From NCBI GenBank assembly GCA_964501185.1, contig CAZCRT010000013.1:19768-75575 (forward strand): 55,808 nt of DNA. Direction: 5' to 3'. The DNA is from BS150m-G50 sp964501185 [NCBI: uncultured Bacteroidia bacterium] (lineage in GTDB: Bacteria > CAIWAD01 > BS150m-G50). Under the pieces are notes generated by a model, which did no database searches, was not told the origin of the DNA, and was given only the letters and a program-made list of their open reading frames with translations. Shown here in pieces: positions 1-9,350 of the stretch (positions are counted from its first letter, which is position 1; each line of letters starts with the position of its first letter). The position numbers and the translations under genes are program-made.

Positions 1-138
1 GTTTAGACTCAGCCAGCAGTTATTGCGCTTCAGCATACGCATTCCATCAAGTTTAGACTCAGCCAGCAGTTGTTGCGCTTCAGCATACGCATTCCATCAA
101 GTTTAAACTCAGCCAGCAGTTGTTGCGCTTCAGCATAC
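1..138. repeat. 50-bp tandem repeat, 2.8 copies
   Basis: Three head-to-tail copies start at 1, 51 and 101. The third is cut after 38 bp, at 138. Copies 1 and 2 differ only at unit position 22 (a/g), and copy 3 has one further change at unit position 6 (g/a). The unit length is not a multiple of three, so this is not an in-frame protein repeat. The last two codons and the TGA stop of folK (130-138) lie inside copy 3. The repeat sits at the very edge of the window, so further copies may lie outside it. It has no spacer structure and is not a CRISPR. A minisatellite or an assembly-edge artefact are both possible. Confidence 0.9.
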
Positions 139-615
139 CAGCACCCCTCCCTGATATCTGGTCAGGTTCGGTTTCGAAGAGATGAACTCTGACAGCGGTT
201 TACCGTTCTGCGGATGAACGAGTTGCGGTCCAACTTCATGTAGCGGTACCAGTACAAAATCGCGCTTTAGCATTGAAGGATGTGGTACTGTCAGTTGCGG
301 CTCCTTCAGGATGAGATTATCAAGCAGGAGAATATCGATATCAATTTCCCTTTCCTGCCAGCGTGGACGTTTACGACGCCCCAGTTCTGATTCAATCCGA
401 CGACACTTCTCAAGCAGCTGCCCGGGAGCAAACTCTGTTCGGACAGCAATCACAGCATTGAGAAACTCCGGTTGCGAATCGTACCCCCAGGGTTGTGATT
501 CATAAACTGAGGAGCAGGCACACACTTCCTGCTCACTGCTCAGAGCTGTCACAGCGTCCTGCAGTTGCTGAAACCGATTACCCAGATTACTTCCCAGACC
601 AAGATAAGCTAACAT
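130..615 (-). CDS. folK: HPPK, 2-amino-4-hydroxy-6-hydroxymethyldihydropteridine diphosphokinase
   Basis: This cytoplasmic enzyme transfers pyrophosphate from ATP to 6-hydroxymethyl-7,8-dihydropterin in folate synthesis. The 161-aa product has the normal length. It shows the N-terminal LGLGSNLGNR strand and loop (residues 5-14), YESQPWG and QPEFLNAV near residues 38-54, and the metal-binding EREIDIDILLLD block near 88-99. The VPHPSMLKRDFVLVPL substrate segment lies near 109-124. It begins with ATG 24 bp after folB stops, so the two successive folate-pathway enzymes are co-transcribed. The final two codons and the stop lie within the 50-bp tandem repeat, so the extreme C-terminus may have been altered by that repeat. 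Confidence 0.95.
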   Translation of the reverse strand: MLAYLGLGSNLGNRFQQLQDAVTALSSEQEVCACSSVYESQPWGYDSQPEFLNAVIAVRTEFAPGQLLEKCRRIESELGRRKRPRWQEREIDIDILLLDNLILKEPQLTVPHPSMLKRDFVLVPLHEVGPQLVHPQNGKPLSEFISSKPNLTRYQGGVLVC

Positions 616-639
616 AATGCTTGATGTTATCCGGTTCGT

Positions 640-1044
640 CTATCCCTGTACATTCTCATTAACACGACTTATTTCCACAATTGCGCTGCCATAGTATTCC
701 GGAATAGGTGGATTCGGTTTGCGTATCCTGATCCGTACAGCAGGCACATCGTATTTCTCGAAAATCAAACCCGCGATGTGTTCACCCAACGCCTCTATCA
801 GCTTGAAGCGAGTTTCTGTGGCGGCATTGTATACAGCTTTGAACAGGTCGTGATAGCTGAGCGTAGACCCCAACTCGTCCAGTCCTGCTGCCGGGCGCAG
901 GTCCAGAAACACTTCCACAGTCAGCTCAAAGCGTTGCCCCAGCCTGGCCTCCTCGCTCAAATAGCCATGGTAAGCGTAGCAGGTAATCCTGTCGAGTTCA
1001 ATTCGATCCAGGTTTTCTACAACACTGCTGAACGTTGCTCCCAT
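640..1044 (-). CDS. folB: Dihydroneopterin aldolase
   Basis: FolB splits 7,8-dihydroneopterin to 6-hydroxymethyl-dihydropterin and glycolaldehyde, the step just before FolK. The 134-aa product carries the family landmarks: RITCYAYHGYLSEE near residues 19-32 with the conserved His-Gly and Glu, a short LSYHD segment, LIEALGEHIA near 82-91, and the KPNPPIP loop with the catalytic-type lysine near 109. The N-terminus is about ten residues longer than usual. The ATG at 1044 is preceded by a GGGAGAG-type ribosome site. The gene follows the ABC permease by 60 bp and precedes folK by 24 bp. Confidence 0.93.
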   Translation of the reverse strand: MGATFSSVVENLDRIELDRITCYAYHGYLSEEARLGQRFELTVEVFLDLRPAAGLDELGSTLSYHDLFKAVYNAATETRFKLIEALGEHIAGLIFEKYDVPAVRIRIRKPNPPIPEYYGSAIVEISRVNENVQG

Positions 1045-1104
1045 TCCTACTCTCCCTTACACAATATGCGACTGTCGCTGAATTCAACCGGACAATTGAA
1101 ATGC

Positions 1105-2328
1105 TCAATTGCGAAATAGAACACTTTCGCGATGAAACATACTATACACAATTCCCAGCAGTACTGCTGCCATCAGTAGATTTACTCCGAAGACAGCTGC
1201 AGCTGTTGGCAGAATGCTCCAGTTCTGCATGAAGAGTTCTCGTATTACCAGCGAAGCATTAACAACCGGCATGAAAATGGTTTTAAGCGACAACTCCATA
1301 CCGGGCATCATCGACATAGCTGCCGGCAGTATCAACAGCATAAACAACGGTTGCGAGTAACTCTGCCCTTCCTTCATAGTGCGGGCGTAAAGCCCCACAG
1401 TCATAAGTAATGCGCTGAAGAACATCCCGACCGGTACCATGAACAACAGAACCAGGCCGATAACCTGTGGGCTGATTCGGAATTCCAGCAAAGCACTCGC
1501 TTCTCCCATCAGACTGCCTGCCTGCGTCATGGTAATTGTCAGGCTGATGATAGTAATCAAAGTAGCGAGCAATGATATGACCAGGATAGTCAGAAACTTC
1601 CCGACGACAATATCGGTACGACCTGCGGGAGTCACCAGCAGCGTTTCAAGAGTCTGGCGTTCCTTTTCGCCTACAGTCAGGTCCAGAGCTGGATAAGCGC
1701 TCCCGGTCAGCATCAGAATCATTACGATGTAGGCAATTATACGTCCCAGTTCACTTCCTGCCTGTTGTTCGGGCGGCATAACATTGGTCTGCCAGAGATG
1801 GAATGGATGCATAATATCAGCACGCAGCCCCTGTGTCGTCAGAAATCCCTCCAGACGAATATCACGCTGATCCAACAGCGCCTGCTTCACCAGCCGCATG
1901 GTAGTTCCCGAAAGCAGACGTGACTCATTGTAATGAAGGACTACTTCAGGTGGTGTCTCACGTCCGTTCTCCAGGAAAGCAGCCACCCCTTCTTCGAAAT
2001 CGGGAGAAAACTCAACAGCCAGATCCAGCTTCTTATCCAGGACCATTATCTGAGGTGTACTCTGCAATGTATCATTGCGAACGATGATGACACCTGTTTC
2101 CTCTACCGCCCTGTACATTTCAGAGCCGGGCTCCAGGCCAACAATTGCTATTGTCTTTTCTGCTTCTTCAGCCTGACGGATTTTTGACACGCTGAAAGAG
2201 GTGATAACGAAGATCAGGAGTGGAATCGCCAGGGCCGGGATGACAATCATCGAAATCATGGTTCGTCGATCGCGCATCATATCTTTCATTTCCTTGCCGA
2301 AAATCGAGAACACCTTACTTCTGTTCAT
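1105..2328 (-). CDS. ABC-2 type exporter permease (NatB-like)
   Basis: This 407-aa integral membrane protein has one N-terminal membrane helix (about residues 22-45), a soluble loop of about 150 residues, and a C-terminal block of five hydrophobic segments. The cytoplasmic motif EKERQTLETLLVTPA (about 221-235) is typical of ABC-2 permeases of the NatB/YhaP type. Its ATPase partner is almost certainly the gene at 3571-4317. The two are separated only by a YihY gene, whose last 14 bp this gene overlaps. NatB relatives export Na+ or act as drug or peptide exporters, so the substrate here is unknown. The gene opens with ATG, and its ribosome site must lie inside the yihY coding region, which suggests translational coupling. 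Confidence 0.85.
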   Translation of the reverse strand: MNRSKVFSIFGKEMKDMMRDRRTMISMIVIPALAIPLLIFVITSFSVSKIRQAEEAEKTIAIVGLEPGSEMYRAVEETGVIIVRNDTLQSTPQIMVLDKKLDLAVEFSPDFEEGVAAFLENGRETPPEVVLHYNESRLLSGTTMRLVKQALLDQRDIRLEGFLTTQGLRADIMHPFHLWQTNVMPPEQQAGSELGRIIAYIVMILMLTGSAYPALDLTVGEKERQTLETLLVTPAGRTDIVVGKFLTILVISLLATLITIISLTITMTQAGSLMGEASALLEFRISPQVIGLVLLFMVPVGMFFSALLMTVGLYARTMKEGQSYSQPLFMLLILPAAMSMMPGMELSLKTIFMPVVNASLVIRELFMQNWSILPTAAAVFGVNLLMAAVLLGIVYSMFHRESVLFRN

Positions 2329-3574
2329 TGGTGATATCCCTCATTGTGATGTTGCTCCAGGTCTGCCGTAGATCTCCGGATGAATTGTTAATTATATCAA
2401 ACAGATCTGCTGATTCGGGATACTTATCGAAGGCGGCCTGTGGAACCTCTATCAGCATAAACAGCGCTATTACATCATAAAGTGAAATCATCTCCGGCGC
2501 TCTGGCCAGCACAACGCTTGGATTGCGCCCGCTGTCTGTATACTGCAGCAATCCACCCTCCTGCAGAATGTCAATTACATTGTTTACAGTCCCGGTGTCA
2601 ATTTCGAGCTGCCTGGCCAGATGCTCCGGTGAACTCTTGCTCTGCCCTTCAGTAAAGGTCCTGGTTACGATTTTCATCAGTGAAACAGCTATATAATGGC
2701 GGGGCATCTCCTGAGCCCCCTTTTGCTCCCAGTTAAAAAGCACGACCTTGCGGTTTTGTATCACGAAGCATAGTTCAGCGCCAAACAGGATTACTATCCA
2801 GGTCACAAAGAGCCAGATCAGGAACAGGGGAAACACTGCCAGAGAACCGTAAATAAGGTTGTATTGTATCACACTGGTAGAATAAGATGCAAAGCCCCAT
2901 TTCGCCAGTTCCCAGAGTAGCGATGTTACCAGGGCAGCCCAGAAAGCAGCAGAAAGACGGACCCGAGTCTTGGGCATAATCCAGAATAGAAGCCAGAAAG
3001 CGAACATCTGCAGTAATGCGGGCAGAAACATACCCAGACGTGATTCCAGTTCAGGTGTCAGTGGAATCACGGAAAGCGTCAGCGCGCGTGTTGAGAGATA
3101 GATGGAAACACCCAGCAACAGCGGCGCCAGTGTCAATAACGTCCAGTAGACAACAACACGCTGTGTCAATGATCGGTTCTTCCGCTCCCCCCAGATGAGG
3201 TTAAAGTCGTTCTCGATTGAGGAGAGCAGCCCATAACTCATGACAAAGAGAAACAGCGTACCCACGAGGCCAAACGAGCGAGAGGAAGCGCTCTCCACCA
3301 TACCTGTGATAAACCCTCTCACCTGCTCGCCTGTACCCGGGGTCAACAGGCGAAAGATGTGTGGCTCAACCAGTTGCTGCATGTTTTCAAGTCCACCCAT
3401 CATCTTAAAAAGGGTGAATATCAGCACCAGTAATGGTACCAGTGCCAGGATGGTTGTGTAGGTGAGGGCGCCGGCACGACGCATTCCACCACTACGCAGC
3501 AGATTCAACAGAGATATCTGCAGGAGATTACCTGTATTGATCAGGTGCTGTAGCAGTGGTTCCTTAAATTTCAA
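2315..3574 (-). CDS. YihY/BrkB-family membrane protein with C-terminal winged helix
   Basis: This is a 419-aa polytopic inner-membrane protein. The N-terminal AGALTYTTILALVPLLVLIF segment matches the YihY/BrkB signature, and about six membrane helices fill residues 30-270. The cytoplasmic tail holds a helix-turn-helix-like stretch around residues 318-345 (RQLEIDTGTVNNVIDIL). The start is TTG at 3574, overlapping the TGA of the upstream ABC ATPase as TTGA, with an AGAAGGA ribosome site ahead of it. Its 3' end overlaps the start of the ABC permease by 14 bp, so it is wedged between the two halves of one transporter. The family has no settled function. It was once miscalled RNase BN. Confidence 0.88.
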   Translation of the reverse strand: MKFKEPLLQHLINTGNLLQISLLNLLRSGGMRRAGALTYTTILALVPLLVLIFTLFKMMGGLENMQQLVEPHIFRLLTPGTGEQVRGFITGMVESASSRSFGLVGTLFLFVMSYGLLSSIENDFNLIWGERKNRSLTQRVVVYWTLLTLAPLLLGVSIYLSTRALTLSVIPLTPELESRLGMFLPALLQMFAFWLLFWIMPKTRVRLSAAFWAALVTSLLWELAKWGFASYSTSVIQYNLIYGSLAVFPLFLIWLFVTWIVILFGAELCFVIQNRKVVLFNWEQKGAQEMPRHYIAVSLMKIVTRTFTEGQSKSSPEHLARQLEIDTGTVNNVIDILQEGGLLQYTDSGRNPSVVLARAPEMISLYDVIALFMLIEVPQAAFDKYPESADLFDIINNSSGDLRQTWSNITMRDITNEQK

Positions 3575-4317
3575 ACCGGTTCCTTCTGATGGTTGCCTAC
3601 AAGATCAAGGAAGATATCTTCAAGTGTACCTTCAGGATATCTGGTTTTTATAGTGGCCAGGGAGTCCTCAATCAACATCCGGCCGAGATGTATCATACCG
3701 ATATCCTCGCAGATCCGTTCCGCTTCTGAAAGTATGTGAGTCGAAAATAGAACTGTTTTCCCTTCGGCACCGCTTTGCAGAATGAAGTCCACCACGTTTC
3801 TGGAAGCGATCACATCCAGTCCGGAAGTTGGTTCATCGAGCACAACTACGGCAGGGTCATGTATCACAGCACGTGCAATCGACAACTTCTGCTTCTGCCC
3901 GGTTGATAACCGTCCCATGCGCCGGTCCATATAATCGTCCATCTGCAGTAGCCGACTCAGGCTCTCTATTCGCGAATTTCGTTCTGCAGAACTCATTTCG
4001 TAAAGACTGCCGAAGTAGCGCAATGTCTCACGTGGTGTCAGACGATCATACAGCTTGGTATCACCTGTAAGGAATCCTATATGACGCCTCGCTTTGCCAG
4101 GCTCTCGTACAGCGTCTATCTCATCTACAAGGATGTTGCCGGAATCCGGATGCAATAGCGTGGCAATAATACGCAGCGCAGTTGTTTTACCGGCACCATT
4201 AGGGCCAAGCAGTCCGTAGACACGACCCGGTTGTACCGACATACTGAATTCGGAAAGCGCCTGTACCTGCTTTTTGCCGGATTTGAACTGCTTGCTGACC
4301 TGCTCCAGTTTGATCAT
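3571..4317 (-). CDS. ABC transporter ATPase (NatA-like)
   Basis: This 248-aa nucleotide-binding subunit has Walker A GPNGAGKT near residue 38, the signature LSTGQKQ near 138, Walker [13 protein letters not shown], and the H-loop STH. The arrangement is that of the CcmA/NatA exporter class. It probably powers the permease encoded at 1105-2328. The ATG at 4317 follows a strong GGAGG site. The gene ends in a 4-bp overlap with the TTG start of yihY. It begins 22 bp after the GWxTD gene, so the transporter belongs to the same transcript as smc and the GWxTD gene. Confidence 0.92.
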   Translation of the reverse strand: MIKLEQVSKQFKSGKKQVQALSEFSMSVQPGRVYGLLGPNGAGKTTALRIIATLLHPDSGNILVDEIDAVREPGKARRHIGFLTGDTKLYDRLTPRETLRYFGSLYEMSSAERNSRIESLSRLLQMDDYMDRRMGRLSTGQKQKLSIARAVIHDPAVVVLDEPTSGLDVIASRNVVDFILQSGAEGKTVLFSTHILSEAERICEDIGMIHLGRMLIEDSLATIKTRYPEGTLEDIFLDLVGNHQKEPV

Positions 4318-4338
4318 ACACCCTCCAGTAGCCTGATG

Positions 4339-5763
4339 CTACAGTTGCTGTTGCCAGTTATAGTTCTGGATTTCACCTGACTTTGTTGAATGCACCAGCA
4401 TGAAATCACCCAATCCCTGCCGGTCTACAAATATGAAGTAGATCCCGCCTTCCAGTGTATTGTAATACCAGATAACATATCCGCCACTCAACGGACGGCT
4501 GAAACCATCACTCCCTCTGAACCCACTCTGGTTTTCGCTGATATCCGGATTCTGGTTCAGATCAGCATTGTCTGCAAAGTCATGCTGCTCCCGATTATCA
4601 GGTGCTCCATATTTCAGATATATCTGTCCCCTGTCAGTCTCCCAACCATCCTGCAGCGAAGTACGAAACTCGATCGTGACGTAGTCCAATCGTGACAGAT
4701 AGCGTTGATGGGATTCGTTGATGACTGTTCCGGGCGTAGGGTCGCGTTGTTGCCAGAATTCGGCAATGAAAGCACGGCGCCCGCTTACATTCAATTTTCG
4801 GAAACGACTCCTTTCCGGCGGGGTGAGAAGTGGACGCAACTTGCTGAATGCCAGGGACAGCTCCAGAGAATCAGCATCACTCCAGGCTGACCGGGAACTC
4901 GACTCAAGATACTCCTCCGGCAAATCGGTTATCGAAGAATTATACACAAAGAATTTTCGCCTGTCAGAGTTACCGGAGAGCCATCGCACAGGGCTGCCGG
5001 TTATTGAGACCGCCTGAAGATAATAGCTGCCGGAGGGTAGACGGCTTACATCCACTTCCCCGTTCAGTGAGTTAAATCCCGATCCGGGTGAAACGGTCAA
5101 TGTGTCACCTGTAAACAGCCGTTCGCGATTCTGCCCCAGTACCTGCAGCTCTATCGCTACTGTATCACGTTCAGGGTTGTAGAGTTCGTAGTAGCAGTAA
5201 ACAACCGGAAGTTCCTCACCATAAATCGCATCAGCATAGGGGACAATCAGCTGACCATGACGATGAAAGAATGCATCGCCGCTGGCCGGTTCCGGTGGAC
5301 GAGCCATCAACATCATATCAGAAACACAGGTCTGTTCAGGCAACACAGGATCAACGGTGATATCCCACTCATCCTGGGCGGTTTTGCCAGAAGTGATATC
5401 CTGTACGGTGGCTCGCAGAATGTAGTTCCCTGCAGGCAGGCAGGTCCATTCCAGGTCAGGTACTTTCTGTGAGGAGATCACCTGCTCCCCGGTGGCCAGA
5501 AAATCATATCGCTCCCACCCGGAAGAGAACAGCATTGTATCAGCCTGAAACACTTCCATCCAGGCACGGTAAACTCCATACCTGCCGCTGTCGGTTTCGA
5601 CGAAACTTATATCGCTGCGGTCAATCAGGTAGTAGGTTTCCAGCCTTACTGTGTTTGCACTGTCGCATCCAGAGGGATACAGGCATGAGTCAAAGGAGGC
5701 ATGCAATCCGGCAGCAGCCATGACAGGTGTCAACAGTATCAGGGCCAGCTGCCTCAGTTTCAC
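4339..5763 (-). CDS. Exported GWxTD-domain protein
   Basis: This 474-aa protein starts with a signal peptide (KLRQLALILLTPVMAAAGLH), so it is predicted to be exported. Its C-terminal third contains the domain that names the family: the FWQQRDPTPGT segment, then GWETDRGQIYLKYGAPD, then an aromatic YVIWYYNTLEGGIYFIF strand pair. GWxTD proteins occur in Bacteroidota and related phyla; their biochemical role is not established. The middle region looks like beta-rich Ig-like modules. The start is GTG at 5763, overlapping the smc stop as GTGA, with a strong GAGGAGG site. Translation is therefore probably coupled to smc, an odd pairing of an envelope protein with a chromosome protein. Confidence 0.85.
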   Translation of the reverse strand: MKLRQLALILLTPVMAAAGLHASFDSCLYPSGCDSANTVRLETYYLIDRSDISFVETDSGRYGVYRAWMEVFQADTMLFSSGWERYDFLATGEQVISSQKVPDLEWTCLPAGNYILRATVQDITSGKTAQDEWDITVDPVLPEQTCVSDMMLMARPPEPASGDAFFHRHGQLIVPYADAIYGEELPVVYCYYELYNPERDTVAIELQVLGQNRERLFTGDTLTVSPGSGFNSLNGEVDVSRLPSGSYYLQAVSITGSPVRWLSGNSDRRKFFVYNSSITDLPEEYLESSSRSAWSDADSLELSLAFSKLRPLLTPPERSRFRKLNVSGRRAFIAEFWQQRDPTPGTVINESHQRYLSRLDYVTIEFRTSLQDGWETDRGQIYLKYGAPDNREQHDFADNADLNQNPDISENQSGFRGSDGFSRPLSGGYVIWYYNTLEGGIYFIFVDRQGLGDFMLVHSTKSGEIQNYNWQQQL

Positions 5764-8700
5764 TTTACCGCCTCCTCACCAAACCTCACAGATACGATAC
5801 TACTGACACCTTCTTCTGCCATTGTCACGCCATACATCGTGTCAGCATACTCCATGGTACGCTTGTTATGAGTGATAATCAGGAACTGTGTTTCCTCGGT
5901 AAACTCACGAATCATGAAATTGAACTTGGTAATATTGTTATCATCCAGAGGAGCGTCAACCTCGTCCAGAATACAGAACGGTGAAGGCTTCACCAAATAG
6001 ATGGAAAAGAGCAGCGCGATTGCGGTCAGCGTTTTTTCACCACCGGAGAGCAGTGACAGGTGCTGAATCTTCTTCCCGGAGGGTGCCGCATATATTCCGA
6101 CATCAGCTTCAAGAGGATCACCGGAATCCAGCGTGAGACGTGCTTTGCCATCATAAAACAGTTTGCCAAACAGGTGTTCGAAATTGGCCTGTATTTTCTT
6201 AAATGTCTCTTCGAATCGCTCTCTCGCTACCCGGTTTATTTTATCAATTGACTCCAGCAGCATCTCTTCAGATTCTTTCAGGTCATCCCTTTGCTTCTCC
6301 AGAAAGCTGAAGCGCTCCTGTTCCTGCTCATATTCATCCAGAGCCAGCAGATTCACAGGCCCCAGACGGCGTAGCAACTCCCGCAGATTATGAACCTCAT
6401 GCTGAATATCAGTGATATTTTCCCTGGAGATCGCCGGGTCGATTTTCTCAAGCATTGATTCCTCAAGCTCAAGGTCATATTCCTCTTTTAATGTCTCACG
6501 CCTGTTTTGAAGTCGAATTTCTGATTCCCGGATTTCAAGTTCAATGACATGAATACGTTCTTTAAGCTCAGCCTCCAGTGTTGTGTCACCATCCAGTTTC
6601 TGCTGCAGTTCCCGCTGTGATCTGCGTTTACCATCCAGCTCACGGGAGCTCATGCTTAGAGTTTCTTCTTCCTGCTCTACCTTCTGTCCGAGCGCTACCA
6701 GCTTCTGCTCGGTTTCACGACCACTGACCTGCAGCTCCTTCTCGAGAACTGTCTGCCTTTCTATGATCTCCGCATAGTTGGTCATCTGCCTTTCCGCTTC
6801 CAGTGCAAAACGGTCCAGCTCTTCGCTTTCTGCTGCCAGAGCACGTCTGCTGCCCTGTTTTTCGACAAGTTGAATATGCTCCGCCTGAACTTCTTCACGC
6901 AGAAGTGATACAGCATTTTCCTGCTGCTGCAGCTGTTGTGCCACATCTCCAGCATTTGTTTCGAGCGTTTCACGCATTGAAACGATTTCCGCTTTCTCAC
7001 TCCTGCTCACCACCAGTTCCTGCTCAAGCTGCTTATTACGTTCCTGCCACTTGATCTCTTCAGCCTGGTGATTGGCAATCATTTCGTGGTAGCGAGCTGA
7101 TGATTCCTGTGTTCGCAACTTTTCAGACGCCAGCTCATCCCTCTGTTTTCTACACTCATCCAGAAACTGGGTAGCTTCCTGCAGTGTATCTACAGCCTGT
7201 CGCTCAGCGCTCATTGCAGACTGATGCTCTACATTCAGCTCTTTCAGTGCAAGCTCAGCTTCTTCCAGTTGAGCACGATAGCGATCGAGTTGGAATGACT
7301 TGCCAATTGTATGTACTTCCCCCCTGCTGCCACTGCCTGCAGTACTGATAGCCCTGTCAACAGTCATCTCACCCAGAGCATTCACATAGCGTCCCGGTTT
7401 CTGTCCATCCGGGAGTTCCCCACCTTCGACAAACTCAATATCACCCAGCAGGTAATCCAACAGTGGTTTCAGCTTATTCTCACATTCCAGTTTCTCAACC
7501 AGAGCGTTAGTGGCGGATACTTCAACTACAGGCAATTCAGACAGGCGACTCATGTCTACAAATGTTGCCTGCCCCTTTTCCTCAGAGATTAACAGCTCCC
7601 GGGCAAGTTTTATTGTATCACCGGAATCAGCCAGCAGGTAGGTTGCTGCCTGCCCGAGTGCCTTCTCGACAGCAGGAACCAGCTCTGGTGGTGCATTTAC
7701 CGAGTCACCAAGTGTTCCCCTGATGCCCTTAATTCCTGACTGCATGATCAGTTTTGTTCCACCTGGCAGGCCCTCATGCTTTGTCAGCAGATTCTCCAGA
7801 AACTCAATACGGGATATGATGTTCTTCCTGTCCAGTTCAGCTTCCAGGGTTTTCCGCTCCTGCTCCCGCAAACCTGATGATGCCTGCTGCAACTCCTCCC
7901 GCCTGATGATAAGTGCCTGTTCTGCCTGCTGGTAATTCTTCTCCGCTCCCCTGTGTTCATTCTGAAGTTCACTTCCGCGTACTTCGCCGGTATTTATATT
8001 CTCACGAAGCAGCCTGATAGCCTCTTCCAGCTGCTGCAGACGTTCATGCCCACCCTCTATCGCGCTGTTCGCCTTAGAGATTCTGCTTTCAACAGGTGCC
8101 AGCTCCTCCATCAGATTCAATAGAGACTGCCGTTTATCTTCAGCCTGTTCACGATGCCGGATGAGTACCTGCTCCTGCTCCTGCAGATGTGATACTGCGG
8201 TTTCGCGTTGTTTCTCCAGACCGTTAATGCTCTCATCAAGCAGCCTTTTTTCTTCCTCCACCTCCGTCTTGCGCATACCGGATTTCTTGAGTTGCTCTTC
8301 AAGCTGCTTTCGCTCTTCACGGGCATTTTCGACTGTCTGCAGTGCGTGCTTGCGCTGTTCCTTCTGCAGGATTAACTCACTGTTATGTTCGTGATAGGAA
8401 CGGCGTAATCTATCCAGTTCACCCTGCTGATGTGCATAACTGGTTTCCATCCGGGAGAGTTCTGCTTCACTGCGAGTAAGCTCTGTGCGTAACTCTGTTT
8501 CCTTCTGTTCCAGTATGCGTAATTTTTCTTTCGCACTGCGCATTTCCTGCTGTTGAGGTTTCAGATGCTCACGGTGGTACACCTGTTCTGAGGCGAGCAG
8601 CAGTACTTCCTGATCAAGCAACCTCGCTCTGCTTTCCTGGAAACGCTGTGCGCGACCCACCTGACGTTTAAGTGAATTGACATTGCGTTTGACTTCACTC

Positions 8701-9284
8701 AGGATATCTTCAATGCGCTGCATATCCAGACGAGTACTATCCAGCTTGCTTACAGCTGCTCGTCGCCTGCCTTTAAAACGTGTTACACCGGCTGCCTCCT
8801 CAAAAAGCTGACGCCGGGAGTCAGTCCGATCACTGAGAATATCCTCCACCATCTTCAGCTCGATAACCGAATAGGAGTCCGGTCCCAGTCCTGTATCCAT
8901 GAAGAGGTCCTGGATATCCTTCAATCGACATATCTGCCTGTTCAACAGGTACTCGCTGTCACCATTGCGGTAGAGGCGGCGGGTGATCTGCAGTTCGCTG
9001 TAATCAGAAGAAAGCACACCCCGGTTGTTCTGAATTGTCAGAGTAACCTCAGACATTCCCATCGGCTTGCGGCTTACTGAACCGGTGAAAATCACATTCT
9101 CCATCTTGTCGGAGCGAAGTGTTGAAGATTTCTGTTCACCGAGTACCCAGCGCAATGCATCCAGGATATTGGTCTTTCCGCAGCCATTGGGCCCAACAAC
9201 ACAGGTCACTCCCGGCTGCAGCTCAAGCTGTGTGCGGGAGGCAAAGGATTTGAAGCCGAACATTTCGATCTGAGAAATATACAT
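5760..9284 (-). CDS. smc: Chromosome segregation ATPase SMC
   Basis: SMC forms the condensin that compacts and separates chromosomes. The 1174-aa product has the full architecture: Walker A GPNGCGKTN near residue 32, a long coiled coil, a hinge around residues 510-640 containing GIKGIRGTLGDSV, and a second coiled coil. The C-terminal head follows, with signature LSGGEKTLTAIALL and Walker B FCILDEVDAPLDDNN. The length is normal for bacterial SMC. It starts at ATG 9284, 66 bp after tatC, and its TGA overlaps the GWxTD start. ScpA and ScpB are not in the window. Confidence 0.97.
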   Translation of the reverse strand: MYISQIEMFGFKSFASRTQLELQPGVTCVVGPNGCGKTNILDALRWVLGEQKSSTLRSDKMENVIFTGSVSRKPMGMSEVTLTIQNNRGVLSSDYSELQITRRLYRNGDSEYLLNRQICRLKDIQDLFMDTGLGPDSYSVIELKMVEDILSDRTDSRRQLFEEAAGVTRFKGRRRAAVSKLDSTRLDMQRIEDILSEVKRNVNSLKRQVGRAQRFQESRARLLDQEVLLLASEQVYHREHLKPQQQEMRSAKEKLRILEQKETELRTELTRSEAELSRMETSYAHQQGELDRLRRSYHEHNSELILQKEQRKHALQTVENAREERKQLEEQLKKSGMRKTEVEEEKRLLDESINGLEKQRETAVSHLQEQEQVLIRHREQAEDKRQSLLNLMEELAPVESRISKANSAIEGGHERLQQLEEAIRLLRENINTGEVRGSELQNEHRGAEKNYQQAEQALIIRREELQQASSGLREQERKTLEAELDRKNIISRIEFLENLLTKHEGLPGGTKLIMQSGIKGIRGTLGDSVNAPPELVPAVEKALGQAATYLLADSGDTIKLARELLISEEKGQATFVDMSRLSELPVVEVSATNALVEKLECENKLKPLLDYLLGDIEFVEGGELPDGQKPGRYVNALGEMTVDRAISTAGSGSRGEVHTIGKSFQLDRYRAQLEEAELALKELNVEHQSAMSAERQAVDTLQEATQFLDECRKQRDELASEKLRTQESSARYHEMIANHQAEEIKWQERNKQLEQELVVSRSEKAEIVSMRETLETNAGDVAQQLQQQENAVSLLREEVQAEHIQLVEKQGSRRALAAESEELDRFALEAERQMTNYAEIIERQTVLEKELQVSGRETEQKLVALGQKVEQEEETLSMSSRELDGKRRSQRELQQKLDGDTTLEAELKERIHVIELEIRESEIRLQNRRETLKEEYDLELEESMLEKIDPAISRENITDIQHEVHNLRELLRRLGPVNLLALDEYEQEQERFSFLEKQRDDLKESEEMLLESIDKINRVARERFEETFKKIQANFEHLFGKLFYDGKARLTLDSGDPLEADVGIYAAPSGKKIQHLSLLSGGEKTLTAIALLFSIYLVKPSPFCILDEVDAPLDDNNITKFNFMIREFTEETQFLIITHNKRTMEYADTMYGVTMAEEGVSSIVSVRFGEEAVK

Positions 9285-9350
9285 TAGTTCTGTACCGCTG
9301 GTTTGTTACATGTGCATTGCTGAGGGTAGTTGCTTCCCCCACTGAAAATA

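Noticed and set aside
1-138. CRISPR array
   Set aside because: The 50-bp units abut directly with no variable spacers.
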